64,000 nucleotides of DNA from Streptococcus sanguinis (GTDB taxonomy: Bacteria > Bacillota > Bacilli > Lactobacillales > Streptococcaceae), in assembly GCF_900635155.1 (NCBI RefSeq), contig NZ_LR134002.1, positions 1,922,001-1,986,000 of the forward strand, given 5' to 3'. Both the position numbers and the translations under genes were made by a program. The notes below the pieces were generated by a model, which was given only the letters and a program-made list of their open reading frames with translations, made no database searches and was not told where the DNA came from. Below are positions 53,109 to 62,459 of this stretch, one piece after another (within the stretch, counting starts at the first letter, position 1; every line of letters starts with the position of its first letter).

Positions 53109-54884
53109 TTATTTGATTGCGCGTGATTGCAACCCTTCTTCTTCCAAGAAGAGGCGGAATGGTACGAGTTCTTCTGCTTCGTATTTTTCCTTGAAGGCTT
53201 TGATTGCTTCTTCTGAGTGAAGTTTTGGATCGAGTTCAAGTACTTCTACTGGAAGTGGACGATGTTGCGTGATGCGGGCATCGATGACAACTGTCTTGCC
53301 TTCTTTGTTGAGTTTCACAGCTTCTGCAACGACTGCGTCGATGTCTTCGATGCGGTCTACTGTAAATCCAACAGCGCCTTGAGCTTCAGCGATTTTCGCG
53401 TAATCAGCGTTTGTGAAGTCTACACCAAACAAGTGTTTGTTTGTGTCTTCGTATTTGTTCTTGATAAAGCCGTACTCAGCATTTGAGAAGACAAGGTTGA
53501 TAACTGGAAGGTCATATTGAACGTTTGTAATGACGTCTGGGTAGCACATGTTGAATGCTCCGTCACCCATGATGTTCCATACTTGGCGGTCTGGGTTGTC
53601 TTTCTTAGCAGCAATACCACCAGGAAGAGCGATACCCATTGTCGCAAAGAGTGGAGATGTACGCCACATGTTCTTAGGAGTCATGTGAAGGTGACGAGTA
53701 GATGTTTGAGTTGTGTTACCTACGTCGATTGAGTAGATAGCGTCTTGATCAGCGTATTTGTTAACTGCATTGTAAACTTGGTACAATTGCAATTCACCCT
53801 CAGTTTTACCTTCGAGTTTGTTCATGTAATCGCGCCAGTTTTGGTTGTTCTTAACGTTTGCACGCCACCATGGAGTAGACTCAACAGCATCTACCTTGTC
53901 AAGGATAGCTTGTGCTGCTTGACCTGCATCACCAAGGATAGAAGCGTCAAGGGCATGGCGTTTACCAAGTTTGTAAGGGTCGATATCCACTTGGATGAAT
54001 TTTTCAGTATTCTTGAAGGCTTCGTAAACTTCAGCAAATGGGAAGTTTGAGCCAAGGAAAAGAACTGTGTCTGCTTCGAAGACCACTTCGTTGGCTGGTT
54101 TCCAACCAACACGGTAAGCAGAACCTGTCAAACCTTCATAGTTCCACTCGAAAGCTTCAAAGTTTTTACCAGTTGTGATGATTGGTGCTTTGATTTTACG
54201 TGACAATTCCGTAATCACTTCACCCGCTTTAACGCCGCCAAATCCAGCGTAGATAACTGGGCGCTCAGCCTTGTTCAAAATTTCAACAGCTTTGTCGATT
54301 TCAACTTCGTTCAAAGCAGGAGCGATGAATGAACGCTCATAAGAACCTGATCCGTAGTATGAGTTTTCGTCGATTTCTTGGAAACCGAAGTTTACTGGGA
54401 TTTCAACAACAGCTGGACCTTTTTTAGAAACTGCAGCACGGCAAGCTTCGTCAATCACTTTTGGCAATTGCTCAGCGTAAGCTACACGTTTGTTGTATAC
54501 AGCGATACCGTTGTACATTGGGTTTTGGTTGAGCTCTTGGAAGGCATCCATGTTGAGTTCGTTGACTGGACGTGATCCAAGGATAGCAAGGAATGGAGTG
54601 TTATCCATAGCTGCATCGTAAACACCGTTAATCAAGTGAGTCGCACCAGGACCACCTGAACCAACTGCAACCCCGATTGAGCCGCCGAATTTAGCTTGCA
54701 TCACCGCAGCAAGAGCACCAGTTTCTTCGTGGCGAACTTGCAAGAAGCGGATATCTTTGTCTTCAGCTAAAGCATCCATAAGTGAGCTAAGTGTTCCTGA
54801 TGGGATACCGTAGATTGTGTCTACGCCCCATGTTTTCAATACGTTGAGCATTGCTGCAGATGCAGTAATTTTTCCTTGAGTCAT
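53109..54884 (-). CDS. spxB: Pyruvate oxidase
   Basis: Oxidises pyruvate with oxygen and phosphate to acetyl phosphate, CO2 and hydrogen peroxide, using thiamine diphosphate and FAD. This is the main H2O2 source of oral streptococci. 591 residues; [32 protein letters not shown] (catalytic Glu), [17 protein letters not shown] and the ThDP motif [15 protein letters not shown] are clear. Codon use is strongly biased to preferred codons, as in a highly expressed gene. A cre-like site upstream indicates carbon-catabolite control. Confidence 0.97.
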   Translation of the reverse strand: MTQGKITASAAMLNVLKTWGVDTIYGIPSGTLSSLMDALAEDKDIRFLQVRHEETGALAAVMQAKFGGSIGVAVGSGGPGATHLINGVYDAAMDNTPFLAILGSRPVNELNMDAFQELNQNPMYNGIAVYNKRVAYAEQLPKVIDEACRAAVSKKGPAVVEIPVNFGFQEIDENSYYGSGSYERSFIAPALNEVEIDKAVEILNKAERPVIYAGFGGVKAGEVITELSRKIKAPIITTGKNFEAFEWNYEGLTGSAYRVGWKPANEVVFEADTVLFLGSNFPFAEVYEAFKNTEKFIQVDIDPYKLGKRHALDASILGDAGQAAQAILDKVDAVESTPWWRANVKNNQNWRDYMNKLEGKTEGELQLYQVYNAVNKYADQDAIYSIDVGNTTQTSTRHLHMTPKNMWRTSPLFATMGIALPGGIAAKKDNPDRQVWNIMGDGAFNMCYPDVITNVQYDLPVINLVFSNAEYGFIKNKYEDTNKHLFGVDFTNADYAKIAEAQGAVGFTVDRIEDIDAVVAEAVKLNKEGKTVVIDARITQHRPLPVEVLELDPKLHSEEAIKAFKEKYEAEELVPFRLFLEEEGLQSRAIK

Positions 54885-55146
54885 AATAACTCCCCTTCAA
54901 TAAAATAAATTTTCAGTTGTTGAAAACATTTCCATTTGTGAATGAAAACGCTTCAAGAAACTTTACTCTATCAATTTATCATGTTTTTTCGCTCTTGTAT
55001 AAGAATATGCTCAAAGATGATATAGAACTATTACATAACACAAAGCCCTAAATTTTTTCACAAAGTCCAATGTGTTTTATAATAATTTTCATAATCCCTT
55101 TGAAATCAAGCATCATTCACAGAAAAACTTTGTAAGTTAAGGAAAA
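54885..55146. other. spxB upstream region
   Basis: About 260 bp without a gene. It contains the cre-like site (54942-54957), AT-rich sequence with several possible -10 boxes that I could not rank, and the ribosome site AAGGGGAG directly before spxB. Confidence 0.45.
54942..54957. promoter_or_regulatory. cre-like CcpA site of spxB
   Basis: On the minus strand CTTGAAGCGTTTTCAT, differing from WTGNAARCGNWWWCAW at two positions at one end. It lies about 60 bp before the spxB start; CcpA control of spxB is known in oral streptococci. Confidence 0.6.
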
Positions 55147-55176
55147 TAAAAAAGCTCTGTTCTGGAAAAACAGAGC
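55147..55176 (-). terminator. Terminator of the GDSL hydrolase unit
   Basis: GCTCTGTT / AACAGAGC stem followed on the minus strand by TTTTTTA. Confidence 0.78.
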
Positions 55177-55193
55177 CGTATTTTTTGAAGAAA

Positions 55194-55826
55194 CTACAAA
55201 TATTCCTGCAAAACCTTGGACAGGGCTGCATAGCCAGCAATGGTCAGATGGAGGCCGTCTGTTGTGTAATCTGGGCGCAGCTGACCTTCCTCGTTCAGAA
55301 AAGCATCGTAGAGATCGATAAATTGGACATTCATGTAGGCGTTAGACAGCTGACGATAGGCTTGATTGAGGGCCTGAATCTTTTCATTGCTACGGACATA
55401 GACCGTGCTCTTATAGCCTGGAGCTTCATTGACCGGCAGGACCGACAGCAAACGGATCTGAGCCAGAGGATAATCACGAGAAATCTCCTGAATAACGGCT
55501 TCTAAATTAGCCAACGTTTCTGTCTGAGAAATCTCCTTTCCAATGTCGTTGGTACCTATCAGAATAAAGACCTTATCCAGTGCCTGCCCAAAGAGATGGG
55601 CATCCAAATGCTCTAAAAGTAAATCAGTCTTATAACCCCGAATACCGCGGTTGACCAGTCTTTTATCCGTCTGTAAGAGCTCCTGGAGCGGATAGTATTC
55701 TACAATGGAGTCTCCGATAAAGATGATGTCTGGCTCCTTGACGGAGAGTTGATTAAGCTCTCTGTAGTTTTGCTGCAATTTTGCCTGCTCCTTGAGAAGC
55801 CATTCTTCTAATAATTGTACTGCCAT
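55194..55826 (-). CDS. SGNH/GDSL-family hydrolase
   Basis: 210 residues, cytoplasmic (no signal peptide). Block I IIFIGDSIVEYYP (Ser), block III LIGTNDIGK, and block V TDGLHLTIAGY (Asp/His) form the SGNH set. Similar to PAF-acetylhydrolase-like esterases of lactic acid bacteria; substrate unknown. Its ATG overlaps the stop of the HAD phosphatase by one base, and the three genes 58355-55194 form one operon. Confidence 0.88.
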   Translation of the reverse strand: MAVQLLEEWLLKEQAKLQQNYRELNQLSVKEPDIIFIGDSIVEYYPLQELLQTDKRLVNRGIRGYKTDLLLEHLDAHLFGQALDKVFILIGTNDIGKEISQTETLANLEAVIQEISRDYPLAQIRLLSVLPVNEAPGYKSTVYVRSNEKIQALNQAYRQLSNAYMNVQFIDLYDAFLNEEGQLRPDYTTDGLHLTIAGYAALSKVLQEYL

Positions 55827-56656
55827 TATCCTTTTTCCTCTTCTAAGTATTGCTCAATCACCTGTAGAACCCCAGCTTCTGTATTTGCTGGCGCTAGGTA
55901 GTCCGCTGTCTTTTTGACCCGCTCATCACCATTTTCCATAGCGTAAGAAATACCAGCTAATTCAAGCATTTCTATGTCATTTTCACTATCGCCAAAAGCC
56001 ATGATTTCCGAGCTTTGAATCTGCCACTTAGCCATCAGCTGCTGCAAGCCCCAAGCCTTGTGCATCCCATCTTGGAGGATGTCAATGGCTCCGTAACCAC
56101 TGGCAACTGCGCTCAATCGTCCTGCAAAATGCTGATTAATCAGACGAGCATGCTCTACTGCTGCAGCTTCTTCCACCATCATACTCATTTTCAAGACCTT
56201 GTCAAAGGGATAATCCTGAAGGCTAGGCACAAAATTCATCCGCTTATAAAAAAGCTGGGCCATTTCCTTAGTCATGACTTTTTCAATCAAGGGAAACTCT
56301 GTTCCCTCCTGAACAAAGCCGCCTCTTTCAGAGGTCACAACCAGCTGAAGCTCCCTTTCACGACCGGAAAAATAAGCCAGCGCATCCCTTATCAATCCGG
56401 CTTCCCAGAAGCTGCTCATGCTTAGCTGGTTCTTTTCAAAAATCCTAGCTCCGTTGGCGACTACCAAAGTCATTCGTTCTACCAAATCTCCCAATAGCAG
56501 ACGCATCCGTGGAATTTCATTACCAGTAGCCACCACAAAGCGAATGTTTCTCTTATCTAGCTCATCTAAAATAGTAGTCAGACGCGGCAAATCCAGCTGT
56601 CCCTGTCCGTCCAGCAAGGTTCCATCCATATCTGTCGCTATCATCTTTACAGTCAT
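55826..56656 (-). CDS. Cof-type HAD-IIB hydrolase
   Basis: 276 residues. Motif I IATDMDGTLLDGQG, motif II VVATGNE, motif IV FGDSENDIEMLE and C-terminal GDERVKKTADYLAP. Phosphatase of the Cof subgroup acting on small phosphorylated metabolites. The true start is uncertain: ATG at 56656 lies 4 nt after the upstream gene's stop, ATG at 56668 overlaps it; neither has a strong ribosome site, so coupling to the upstream gene is likely. Confidence 0.87.
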   Translation of the reverse strand: MTVKMIATDMDGTLLDGQGQLDLPRLTTILDELDKRNIRFVVATGNEIPRMRLLLGDLVERMTLVVANGARIFEKNQLSMSSFWEAGLIRDALAYFSGRERELQLVVTSERGGFVQEGTEFPLIEKVMTKEMAQLFYKRMNFVPSLQDYPFDKVLKMSMMVEEAAAVEHARLINQHFAGRLSAVASGYGAIDILQDGMHKAWGLQQLMAKWQIQSSEIMAFGDSENDIEMLELAGISYAMENGDERVKKTADYLAPANTEAGVLQVIEQYLEEEKG

Positions 56657-56660
56657 CTTT

Positions 56661-58355
56661 TTATCCATTTCTATTTTTAGCATCTGGCTTAGATTGTACC
56701 TTTTCCAGCAAACTCCAGTTACCACTGGCTTCGTAGGCGGTGATTATCTCCCTAGCTGTATCCGTAATCTCTTCTGGATAGTTCAGGCTCTCTAGTGTAT
56801 TAACCGCATTCTTGGTCAAAGCGCTGCCTTTCTTAATCTTATAGTCAAAGACAATCTCTCCTGCTATATATTGACTGTCAAAGTGATATTGAGCATTGAG
56901 CTGACCAGAGGCTGCTACCAATTCCACATCATGGCTCGAAATCATGTAAAGACAGGGTTTCTGAGCTAGCCAATCAATGATTGCTAGCCCTGCACCTATC
57001 CGCTCAACAGTATTGGTTCCTTTAAAAAGCTCATCGATGAAAAAGTAGTGCAAGCCCTCTTCTTCCAAGGAATCTATCATGCGCTCAATAGCCCTGCTCT
57101 CAGCGATAAAGTAACTATCCCCAGAGCCGATGTCATCGGTCACATCCATTGAGCTCAAGACATGACCATGCTGCAAGGTCATCTTCTCTGCGCAGGCAAA
57201 GCCTAACCCCTGAGCCAAGATAGCATTGATAGCTGCTATTCTCAGGTAAGTCGATTTTCCAGAAGCATTATCACCACTAATCATCATATTCTTAGAAAAG
57301 TCCAAATCATTGCTGACAGGTCGCTCTAAGAGTGGGTGATAGAGACCCTTGCCCTTCATTCCAGATGAGCTTGTAAAACTAGGTTTCGCATAAATTGGCA
57401 GGCTTTCCTTGTAGTTAAGTACAGCAATCGCTGCCTCTAAGCGACCTAGAATCTCCAGCACTTGCCTAGCCTGTTGATTGGCCTTGACCAGACGATTGGA
57501 GATATAGGCCTGAGCCAACTGAGGTATCAGCAAGACGGAGTTGAGATAAAGATAGAAAATCTCCAGCTCAGAGGCACCCGACTGGGGCCGAAAGACTTCT
57601 CCAAAAAGCTTTATTCGGCTGAAAGAAGCCAACGCTTCTTTCAGGGCAGCTTGCTGGGGCAAGGGCAGGCGGGCAATCTTTTTACCAATATAGAAGATCC
57701 GTACCAGATAGCTCATGCTGTCCAACTTCATCTCGAGAGACCAGCGCGTGGCCATGGAGTAAACAATATTAAAGGCCATGCTGATGATGAGAACTATGTA
57801 TCCCAGACTTGGATTGATAAAATAGAGGAAAGGAGAAAGTAGCGGAATCGAAGCCAAAAATAGGTATAAACTTCTCCTGTGATTAGCTTGAGCTGGTTTA
57901 TAGATCAGTTTCTTTGCTTGATTGTGATTTTTCTTGCCAATCTCAGAAAAAAGTAGCTGCAGCTGACTGCGCACCTCTGGATGCTGAGCCAAATAGGACT
58001 GCAAATCATCAAATTCCTGATCTGCCTCGAAATGTAGCATGCGGAGTTTGCTGTAAAGGTACTCTGAACCTAGACTGGATTGAGCTGCTGTATCAATATC
58101 CTGAAAAATATCAAAAAAGTCCAAGTCTCCCCAAGTCTGGTCGTCCACCAAACTATCATAGGTTCCAGCTTCTTCGTCTAATAAAAAGGACTCATATAGA
58201 CTGGACTCACTGTCTGGCCGGCAATCCACCCGTTCACGACTTCCCCAAGCAGTAGCTAAACGTTTCTTAAAACGAAGCTTTCTCCGAATGGCAGAGACTA
58301 TGACAAGCACCAGTACCGCCAAAAAGCCCGGTAATACCAAGATAAATTGTGACAT
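56661..58355 (-). CDS. Membrane-anchored MutS-like ATPase
   Basis: 564 residues. One N-terminal helix (about 4-22) and two more around 170-210, then a MutS lever/ATPase-type C-terminus with Walker A ISGDNASGKSTYLR (about 355), Walker B YFFIDELFKGTN, and the MutS-specific STYLRIAAINAILAQ. It lacks the mismatch-binding domain I and has membrane helices, so it is not the standard mismatch-repair MutS or MutS2. Role unknown. ATG at 58355 is preferred to GTG at 58367 because GAGG is well spaced before it. Confidence 0.85.
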   Translation of the reverse strand: MSQFILVLPGFLAVLVLVIVSAIRRKLRFKKRLATAWGSRERVDCRPDSESSLYESFLLDEEAGTYDSLVDDQTWGDLDFFDIFQDIDTAAQSSLGSEYLYSKLRMLHFEADQEFDDLQSYLAQHPEVRSQLQLLFSEIGKKNHNQAKKLIYKPAQANHRRSLYLFLASIPLLSPFLYFINPSLGYIVLIISMAFNIVYSMATRWSLEMKLDSMSYLVRIFYIGKKIARLPLPQQAALKEALASFSRIKLFGEVFRPQSGASELEIFYLYLNSVLLIPQLAQAYISNRLVKANQQARQVLEILGRLEAAIAVLNYKESLPIYAKPSFTSSSGMKGKGLYHPLLERPVSNDLDFSKNMMISGDNASGKSTYLRIAAINAILAQGLGFACAEKMTLQHGHVLSSMDVTDDIGSGDSYFIAESRAIERMIDSLEEEGLHYFFIDELFKGTNTVERIGAGLAIIDWLAQKPCLYMISSHDVELVAASGQLNAQYHFDSQYIAGEIVFDYKIKKGSALTKNAVNTLESLNYPEEITDTAREIITAYEASGNWSLLEKVQSKPDAKNRNG

Positions 58356-58470
58356 AAATGTCCTCACCCCTTCCAGAAAACCTCTGACTTTTAGACATAT
58401 TATACTACTTAAAAAAGTAAAAAGAAAGGCAAGAAGAGGCGGATAAGACGGTTGGTTTTACAATGGGCAC

Positions 58471-58499
58471 TTTTCAATCTTCCAGTTTTATATTATAAT
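58471..58499 (+). promoter_or_regulatory. Promoter of busR
   Basis: TTTTCA, 17-bp spacer, TATAAT (58494-58499), 37 bp before the ATG. Confidence 0.55.
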
Positions 58500-58535
58500 C
58501 ATAGCTATATTCCTGTCGTAAAATTGGAGGTCCTC

Positions 58536-59177
58536 ATGAGCAAAAAAGAAGTCGCATTCCCACGCTACCAGCAGATTGCTGTCGCCATTGCCGAGCGAAT
58601 CGTTGACGGCAAATATCCCATCGGCAGCAAGATCTATGCCCGCTCTACCCTAGCCAGCAATTTCAATGTCTCCCCTGAAACAGCCCGCAAGGCTATCAAT
58701 GTGCTAGTAGATCTGGAAATCATGGAAGTCCGCCATGGCAGTGGAGCCTTCATTTCCTCCAAGGAAAAAGCTCAGCAGTTTCTCGAGACCTATAAAGATG
58801 TTAACTCTCTGCAGGACCTCAAAAGCAAGCTTCACCAGAGCATCCAGCGCCAAGAGGAAGAATTTGCCAACTTTTCCCAGCTGCTTAATCAGCTTCTAAG
58901 CCGAACTAAGGATGTCCAGCAACGCTTCCCTTTCAATCCCTACGAGCTCCAGCTCTCAGCAGACGCCATCAACCTAGGAAAATCTATCAATGAGCTCAAT
59001 ATCTGGCACTCGACTGGCGCTACCATTGTCGCAATCCAGCAGGGCGACCAACTCCTAATCTCGCCTGGTCCTTATACCAAGCTGGAAGCCGGCAATACTA
59101 TCTACTTTGTTGGCAACGAATTATCAGTCGGTTTGATGCATAATTTATTTTTTAATGAAATTGAAACAAACAAGTGA
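58536..59177 (+). CDS. busR: BusR, c-di-AMP-responsive GntR/RCK_C regulator
   Basis: 213 residues: GntR-type winged helix (about 1-75, with STLASNFNVSPETARKAINVL), a coiled-coil (about 90-130) and a C-terminal RCK_C domain (about 135-213, LGKSINELNIWHSTGATIVAIQQ). This is the architecture of BusR, which on binding cyclic di-AMP represses the osmolyte transporter busAB. Start at 58536 has TTGGAGG 6 nt upstream; 28 earlier codons are non-coding. The transporter genes follow directly, with matching bipartite operators. Confidence 0.92.
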   Translation: MSKKEVAFPRYQQIAVAIAERIVDGKYPIGSKIYARSTLASNFNVSPETARKAINVLVDLEIMEVRHGSGAFISSKEKAQQFLETYKDVNSLQDLKSKLHQSIQRQEEEFANFSQLLNQLLSRTKDVQQRFPFNPYELQLSADAINLGKSINELNIWHSTGATIVAIQQGDQLLISPGPYTKLEAGNTIYFVGNELSVGLMHNLFFNEIETNK

Positions 59178-59196
59178 AACTTCGCTTGTTTTTTCT
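59168..59196 (+). terminator. Terminator after busR
   Basis: AAACAAGtGAA / TTCgCTTGTTT stem followed by Ts. Confidence 0.75.
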
Positions 59197-59299
59197 TTGT
59201 CAAAAAAACAGAATAGACAGGCAAATCCGCTGTCTGACAAGGTTTTTATGACTTTCAGAAATATTCCAGAAAATCACCCTCCTTTTTTATAATAGTCGA

Positions 59300-59324
59300 A
59301 AAAAGCCGTTCTGACGGTCTTTTG
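59300..59324. terminator. Second terminator-like hairpin before busAA
   Basis: AAAAGCCGT / ACGGTCTTTT (one G-T type mismatch) with TCTG loop and Ts, ending just before the bus promoter. Confidence 0.5.
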
Positions 59325-59327
59325 GGT

Positions 59328-59405
59328 TTGACAAAGTGACCACACGATGTTATACTGTGATGGTCTTTTAAGTGACAACTTTATAAAATAAACATGTAGT
59401 CACTT
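59328..59405 (+). promoter_or_regulatory. bus promoter with two bipartite BusR-type sites
   Basis: TTGACA (59328), 17-bp spacer, TATACT (59351-59356). Site 1 is AAGTGAC at 59370-59376 and GTCACTT at 59399-59405, perfect arms with a 22-bp gap. Site 2, overlapping the promoter, is AAGTGAC at 59334-59340 with a degenerate GTCTTTT at 59363-59369, also at 22 bp. A long-spaced GTGAC/GTCAC pair is the kind of site described for BusR. Confidence 0.8.
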
Positions 59406-59424
59406 TTGCAAAAGGAGAAATACG

Positions 59425-60615
59425 TTGAATAAACTAGAAGTAAAACATTTGACTAAAATTTTCGGAAAAAGGCAAAAGCAGGCACTAGAAATGGTGCAGC
59501 AAGCCAAAAGCAAAACGGAAATTTTAGAAAAAACCGGTGCTACTGTCGGAGTTTACGATGTAAACTTTGAGGTTCAAACCGGAGAAATTTTTGTCATCAT
59601 GGGACTGTCCGGTAGTGGGAAGTCTACCCTTATCCGCCTGCTTAACCGATTGATTGACCCGACATCAGGCGACATTTACATCGACGGCCAAGATGTGGCT
59701 AAGATGAACGAAGAGGAGCTGCGTGAGGTTCGGCGCCACAAGCTCAATATGGTCTTTCAGAACTTCGGACTCTTCCCGCATCGGACTATTCTAGAAAATA
59801 CTGAGTTCGGTCTGGAAGTCCGAGGTGTTGATAAAGAGGAGCGCACGCGCCTAGCTGAACAAGCTCTGGACAATGCCGGTCTCCTGTCCTTCAAGGATCA
59901 ATACCCCGATCAGCTCTCCGGTGGGATGCAGCAGCGGGTTGGCTTAGCTCGAGCTTTGGCCAACAATCCTGATATTCTGCTCATGGACGAGGCCTTCTCA
60001 GCTCTAGACCCCCTTATCCGCCGAGAAATGCAGGATGAGTTACTAGATCTGCAGGCAGAGCATGAGCGTACTATTATTTTTATCACCCACGATCTCAATG
60101 AGGCCCTGCGTATCGGTGACCGTATTGCTATTATGGCAGACGGTCAGATTATGCAGATTGGCACTGGTGAGGAAATATTGACCAATCCAGCCAATGACTT
60201 CGTTCGAGAGTTCGTTGAAGATGTGGACCGCTCCAAGGTCTTGACTGCCCAGAATATCATGACAACGCCACTGACCACCAACATTGACATTGATGGACCT
60301 ACCGTGGCTCTCAATCGCATGAAAAAAGAAGAGGTCAGTATGCTGCTGGCTGTGGATAGGAAGCGGCAGCTCAAGGGCAGTCTAACTGCCGAAGCCGCCC
60401 GCGATGCCCGCAAGCAGCATCAAGCACTGGCTGAAGTGATTGATAAGAACGTACGCAAGGTTACTCAGGAAACCCTGATTACCGATATTTTCCCGCTGAT
60501 CTACGATTCACCAGCGCCTCTGGCCGTTGTAGATGATAAGGACAAGTTAGTCGGCGTTATTATCAAAGGTCGAGTCATCGAAGCCTTGGCCAATACTACT
60601 GAATCTGAAGAATAA
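59425..60615 (+). CDS. busAA: Glycine betaine transporter ATP-binding subunit
   Basis: 396 residues, OpuAA type. ATPase with Walker [16 protein letters not shown] (about 62-76), Q-loop [11 protein letters not shown], signature [15 protein letters not shown], Walker [15 protein letters not shown]-terminal tandem CBS domains (about 275-390) that sense ionic strength in OpuA. The start codon is TTG, with AAAGGAG 7 nt upstream. It energises uptake of the osmoprotectant glycine betaine, under BusR/c-di-AMP control. Confidence 0.94.
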   Translation: MNKLEVKHLTKIFGKRQKQALEMVQQAKSKTEILEKTGATVGVYDVNFEVQTGEIFVIMGLSGSGKSTLIRLLNRLIDPTSGDIYIDGQDVAKMNEEELREVRRHKLNMVFQNFGLFPHRTILENTEFGLEVRGVDKEERTRLAEQALDNAGLLSFKDQYPDQLSGGMQQRVGLARALANNPDILLMDEAFSALDPLIRREMQDELLDLQAEHERTIIFITHDLNEALRIGDRIAIMADGQIMQIGTGEEILTNPANDFVREFVEDVDRSKVLTAQNIMTTPLTTNIDIDGPTVALNRMKKEEVSMLLAVDRKRQLKGSLTAEAARDARKQHQALAEVIDKNVRKVTQETLITDIFPLIYDSPAPLAVVDDKDKLVGVIIKGRVIEALANTTESEE

Positions 60616-60629
60616 GGGAGGTTCGCATT

Positions 60630-62354
60630 TTGGATATTTTACAACAGCCAATCCCCGTTTCTCAATGGGTTGAGGCCTTTACTAACTGGGTAACTGATAC
60701 CTTCTCCGGACTTTTCTTGATCCTTCAGGCTATCGGAAATGCCATCATGAATGGAATGACAGATACCCTGCTCTTCATTCCGCCCCTGCTCTTCATCGCA
60801 GTCATCACTATCTTTACCTATTTGATTTCCAAGTGTAAGCTAGGGCTACCCCTGCTCACCTTCCTAGGCCTGTTCTTTGTTTACAACCAAGGTCTCTGGG
60901 AAAATCTTATGAACACTGTGACCTTGGTCATCGTCTCCAGTGCCATTTCCATTATCATCGGTATTCCACTGGGGATTTGGATGGCTAAGAGCAACCGTGT
61001 CGAAGCCATTATCAAACCCTTACTGGACTTTATGCAGACCATGCCGGCCTTTGTCTACCTGATACCTGCCGTGGCCTTCTTCGGTATTGGTATGGTGCCT
61101 GGGGTCTTTGCCTCTGTCATCTTTGCCCTGCCACCGACTGTCCGCTTTACAAATCTAGCCATTCGTCAGATTCCAACCGAGCTAATCGAAGCGTCAGACT
61201 CTTTTGGGGGCACTGGCAAGCAGAAGCTCTTCAAAGTCGAGCTGCCTCTGGCTAAAAATACCATCCTAGCTGGAGTCAATCAGACCATCATGCTGGCTCT
61301 GTCCATGGTCGTTACTGCCTCTATGATTGGGGCGCCAGGGCTTGGCCGCGGCGTTCTTTCCGCCCTGCAGCATGCCGACATCGGTTCCGGCTTTGTCAAT
61401 GGGGTATCTCTAGTTATCCTGGCCATTATCATTGACCGCCTGACCCAAAAGCTCAACCAGCCTCTGGCTAAAAAATCACCGGTCACTGCCAAGGAAAAAC
61501 GCAACAAGATTATGCTCTGGTCTGCTCTGGCTGCTGTCATCCTGACAGCCTTTGTCGGAAATCAAGTGACCAAGCTTCAGCAAAGCAAAAAAGAAAAGGT
61601 CAACCTTGCCTATGTTGAATGGGACTCCGAAGTTGCCTCAACCAATGTCGTAGCGGAAGCTCTCAAGGAAATGGGTTACGATGTCACCATCACACCGCTG
61701 GACAATGCCGTTATGTGGAAGTCCGTTGCTAATGGCGAAGCCGATGCCATGGTTTCTGCCTGGTTGCCGACCACCCACGCTGCTCTCTATGAGGAGTACA
61801 AGGACAAGCTAGTGGACTTGGGGCCAAACCTTGAGGGCGTTAAAACAGGGCTAGTCGTACCAAGCTATATGGATGCCGACTCCATCGAAGACCTGTCAGA
61901 CCAAGCAAAGAAAACCATCACAGGTATTGAGCCCGGTGCTGGTATCATGACCGCGACTGAGAAGACTTTGCAAGAATACAGCAATCTCAGTGGCTGGAAT
62001 CTTTCTTCTTCCTCAACAGGAGCCATGACCACTGCTCTGGATCAAGCTATTAAGAATAAAGAAGATATCATCGTAACCGGCTGGTCACCTCACTGGATGT
62101 TCTCCAAATACGACCTCAAATACCTCAAGGATCCTAAAGGAAGCATGGGTGGCAAGGAAGCTATCCACACTATGACTCGAAAAAATCTAGACAAGGACTT
62201 ACCAGAAGTCAATAAGGTCCTAGACAACTTCAACTGGACTCAAAAGGACATGGAAGAAGTCATGCTTAAGATTAACGAAGGCAGCTCACCAGAAGCTGCA
62301 GCCAAAGAGTGGATCAAAAACCACCAGAAAGAAGTCGAAAGCTGGAGGAAATAA
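60630..62354 (+). CDS. busAB: Glycine betaine transporter permease fused to substrate-binding domain
   Basis: 574 residues, OpuABC type: about eight membrane helices (to about 310) including the permease motif with EASDSFGGTGKQKLFKVELP, then an extracellular betaine-binding domain (about 325-574), with VNLAYVEWDSEVASTNVVAEAL and GEADAMVSAWLPTTHAALY; tryptophans suited to cation-pi binding of betaine are present (WNLSS, TGWSPHWMF). Start codon TTG with GGGAGG 7 nt upstream, 14 bp after busAA. Both genes of this operon use TTG. Confidence 0.94.
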   Translation: MDILQQPIPVSQWVEAFTNWVTDTFSGLFLILQAIGNAIMNGMTDTLLFIPPLLFIAVITIFTYLISKCKLGLPLLTFLGLFFVYNQGLWENLMNTVTLVIVSSAISIIIGIPLGIWMAKSNRVEAIIKPLLDFMQTMPAFVYLIPAVAFFGIGMVPGVFASVIFALPPTVRFTNLAIRQIPTELIEASDSFGGTGKQKLFKVELPLAKNTILAGVNQTIMLALSMVVTASMIGAPGLGRGVLSALQHADIGSGFVNGVSLVILAIIIDRLTQKLNQPLAKKSPVTAKEKRNKIMLWSALAAVILTAFVGNQVTKLQQSKKEKVNLAYVEWDSEVASTNVVAEALKEMGYDVTITPLDNAVMWKSVANGEADAMVSAWLPTTHAALYEEYKDKLVDLGPNLEGVKTGLVVPSYMDADSIEDLSDQAKKTITGIEPGAGIMTATEKTLQEYSNLSGWNLSSSSTGAMTTALDQAIKNKEDIIVTGWSPHWMFSKYDLKYLKDPKGSMGGKEAIHTMTRKNLDKDLPEVNKVLDNFNWTQKDMEEVMLKINEGSSPEAAAKEWIKNHQKEVESWRK

Positions 62355-62365
62355 AAGCATAGAAA

Positions 62366-62397
62366 ACCCTGAGATAACAGTATCTCAGGTTTTTTGA
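62366..62397 (+). terminator. Terminator after busAB
   Basis: Strong stem CCTGAGATA / TATCTCAGG followed by TTTTTT. Confidence 0.85.
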
Positions 62398-62459
62398 TTG
62401 GCTTCTTCCTTGCCTTACAAGACTTTGGCATCTTTTAAAGATTTCTTCTATTTGGAGCA

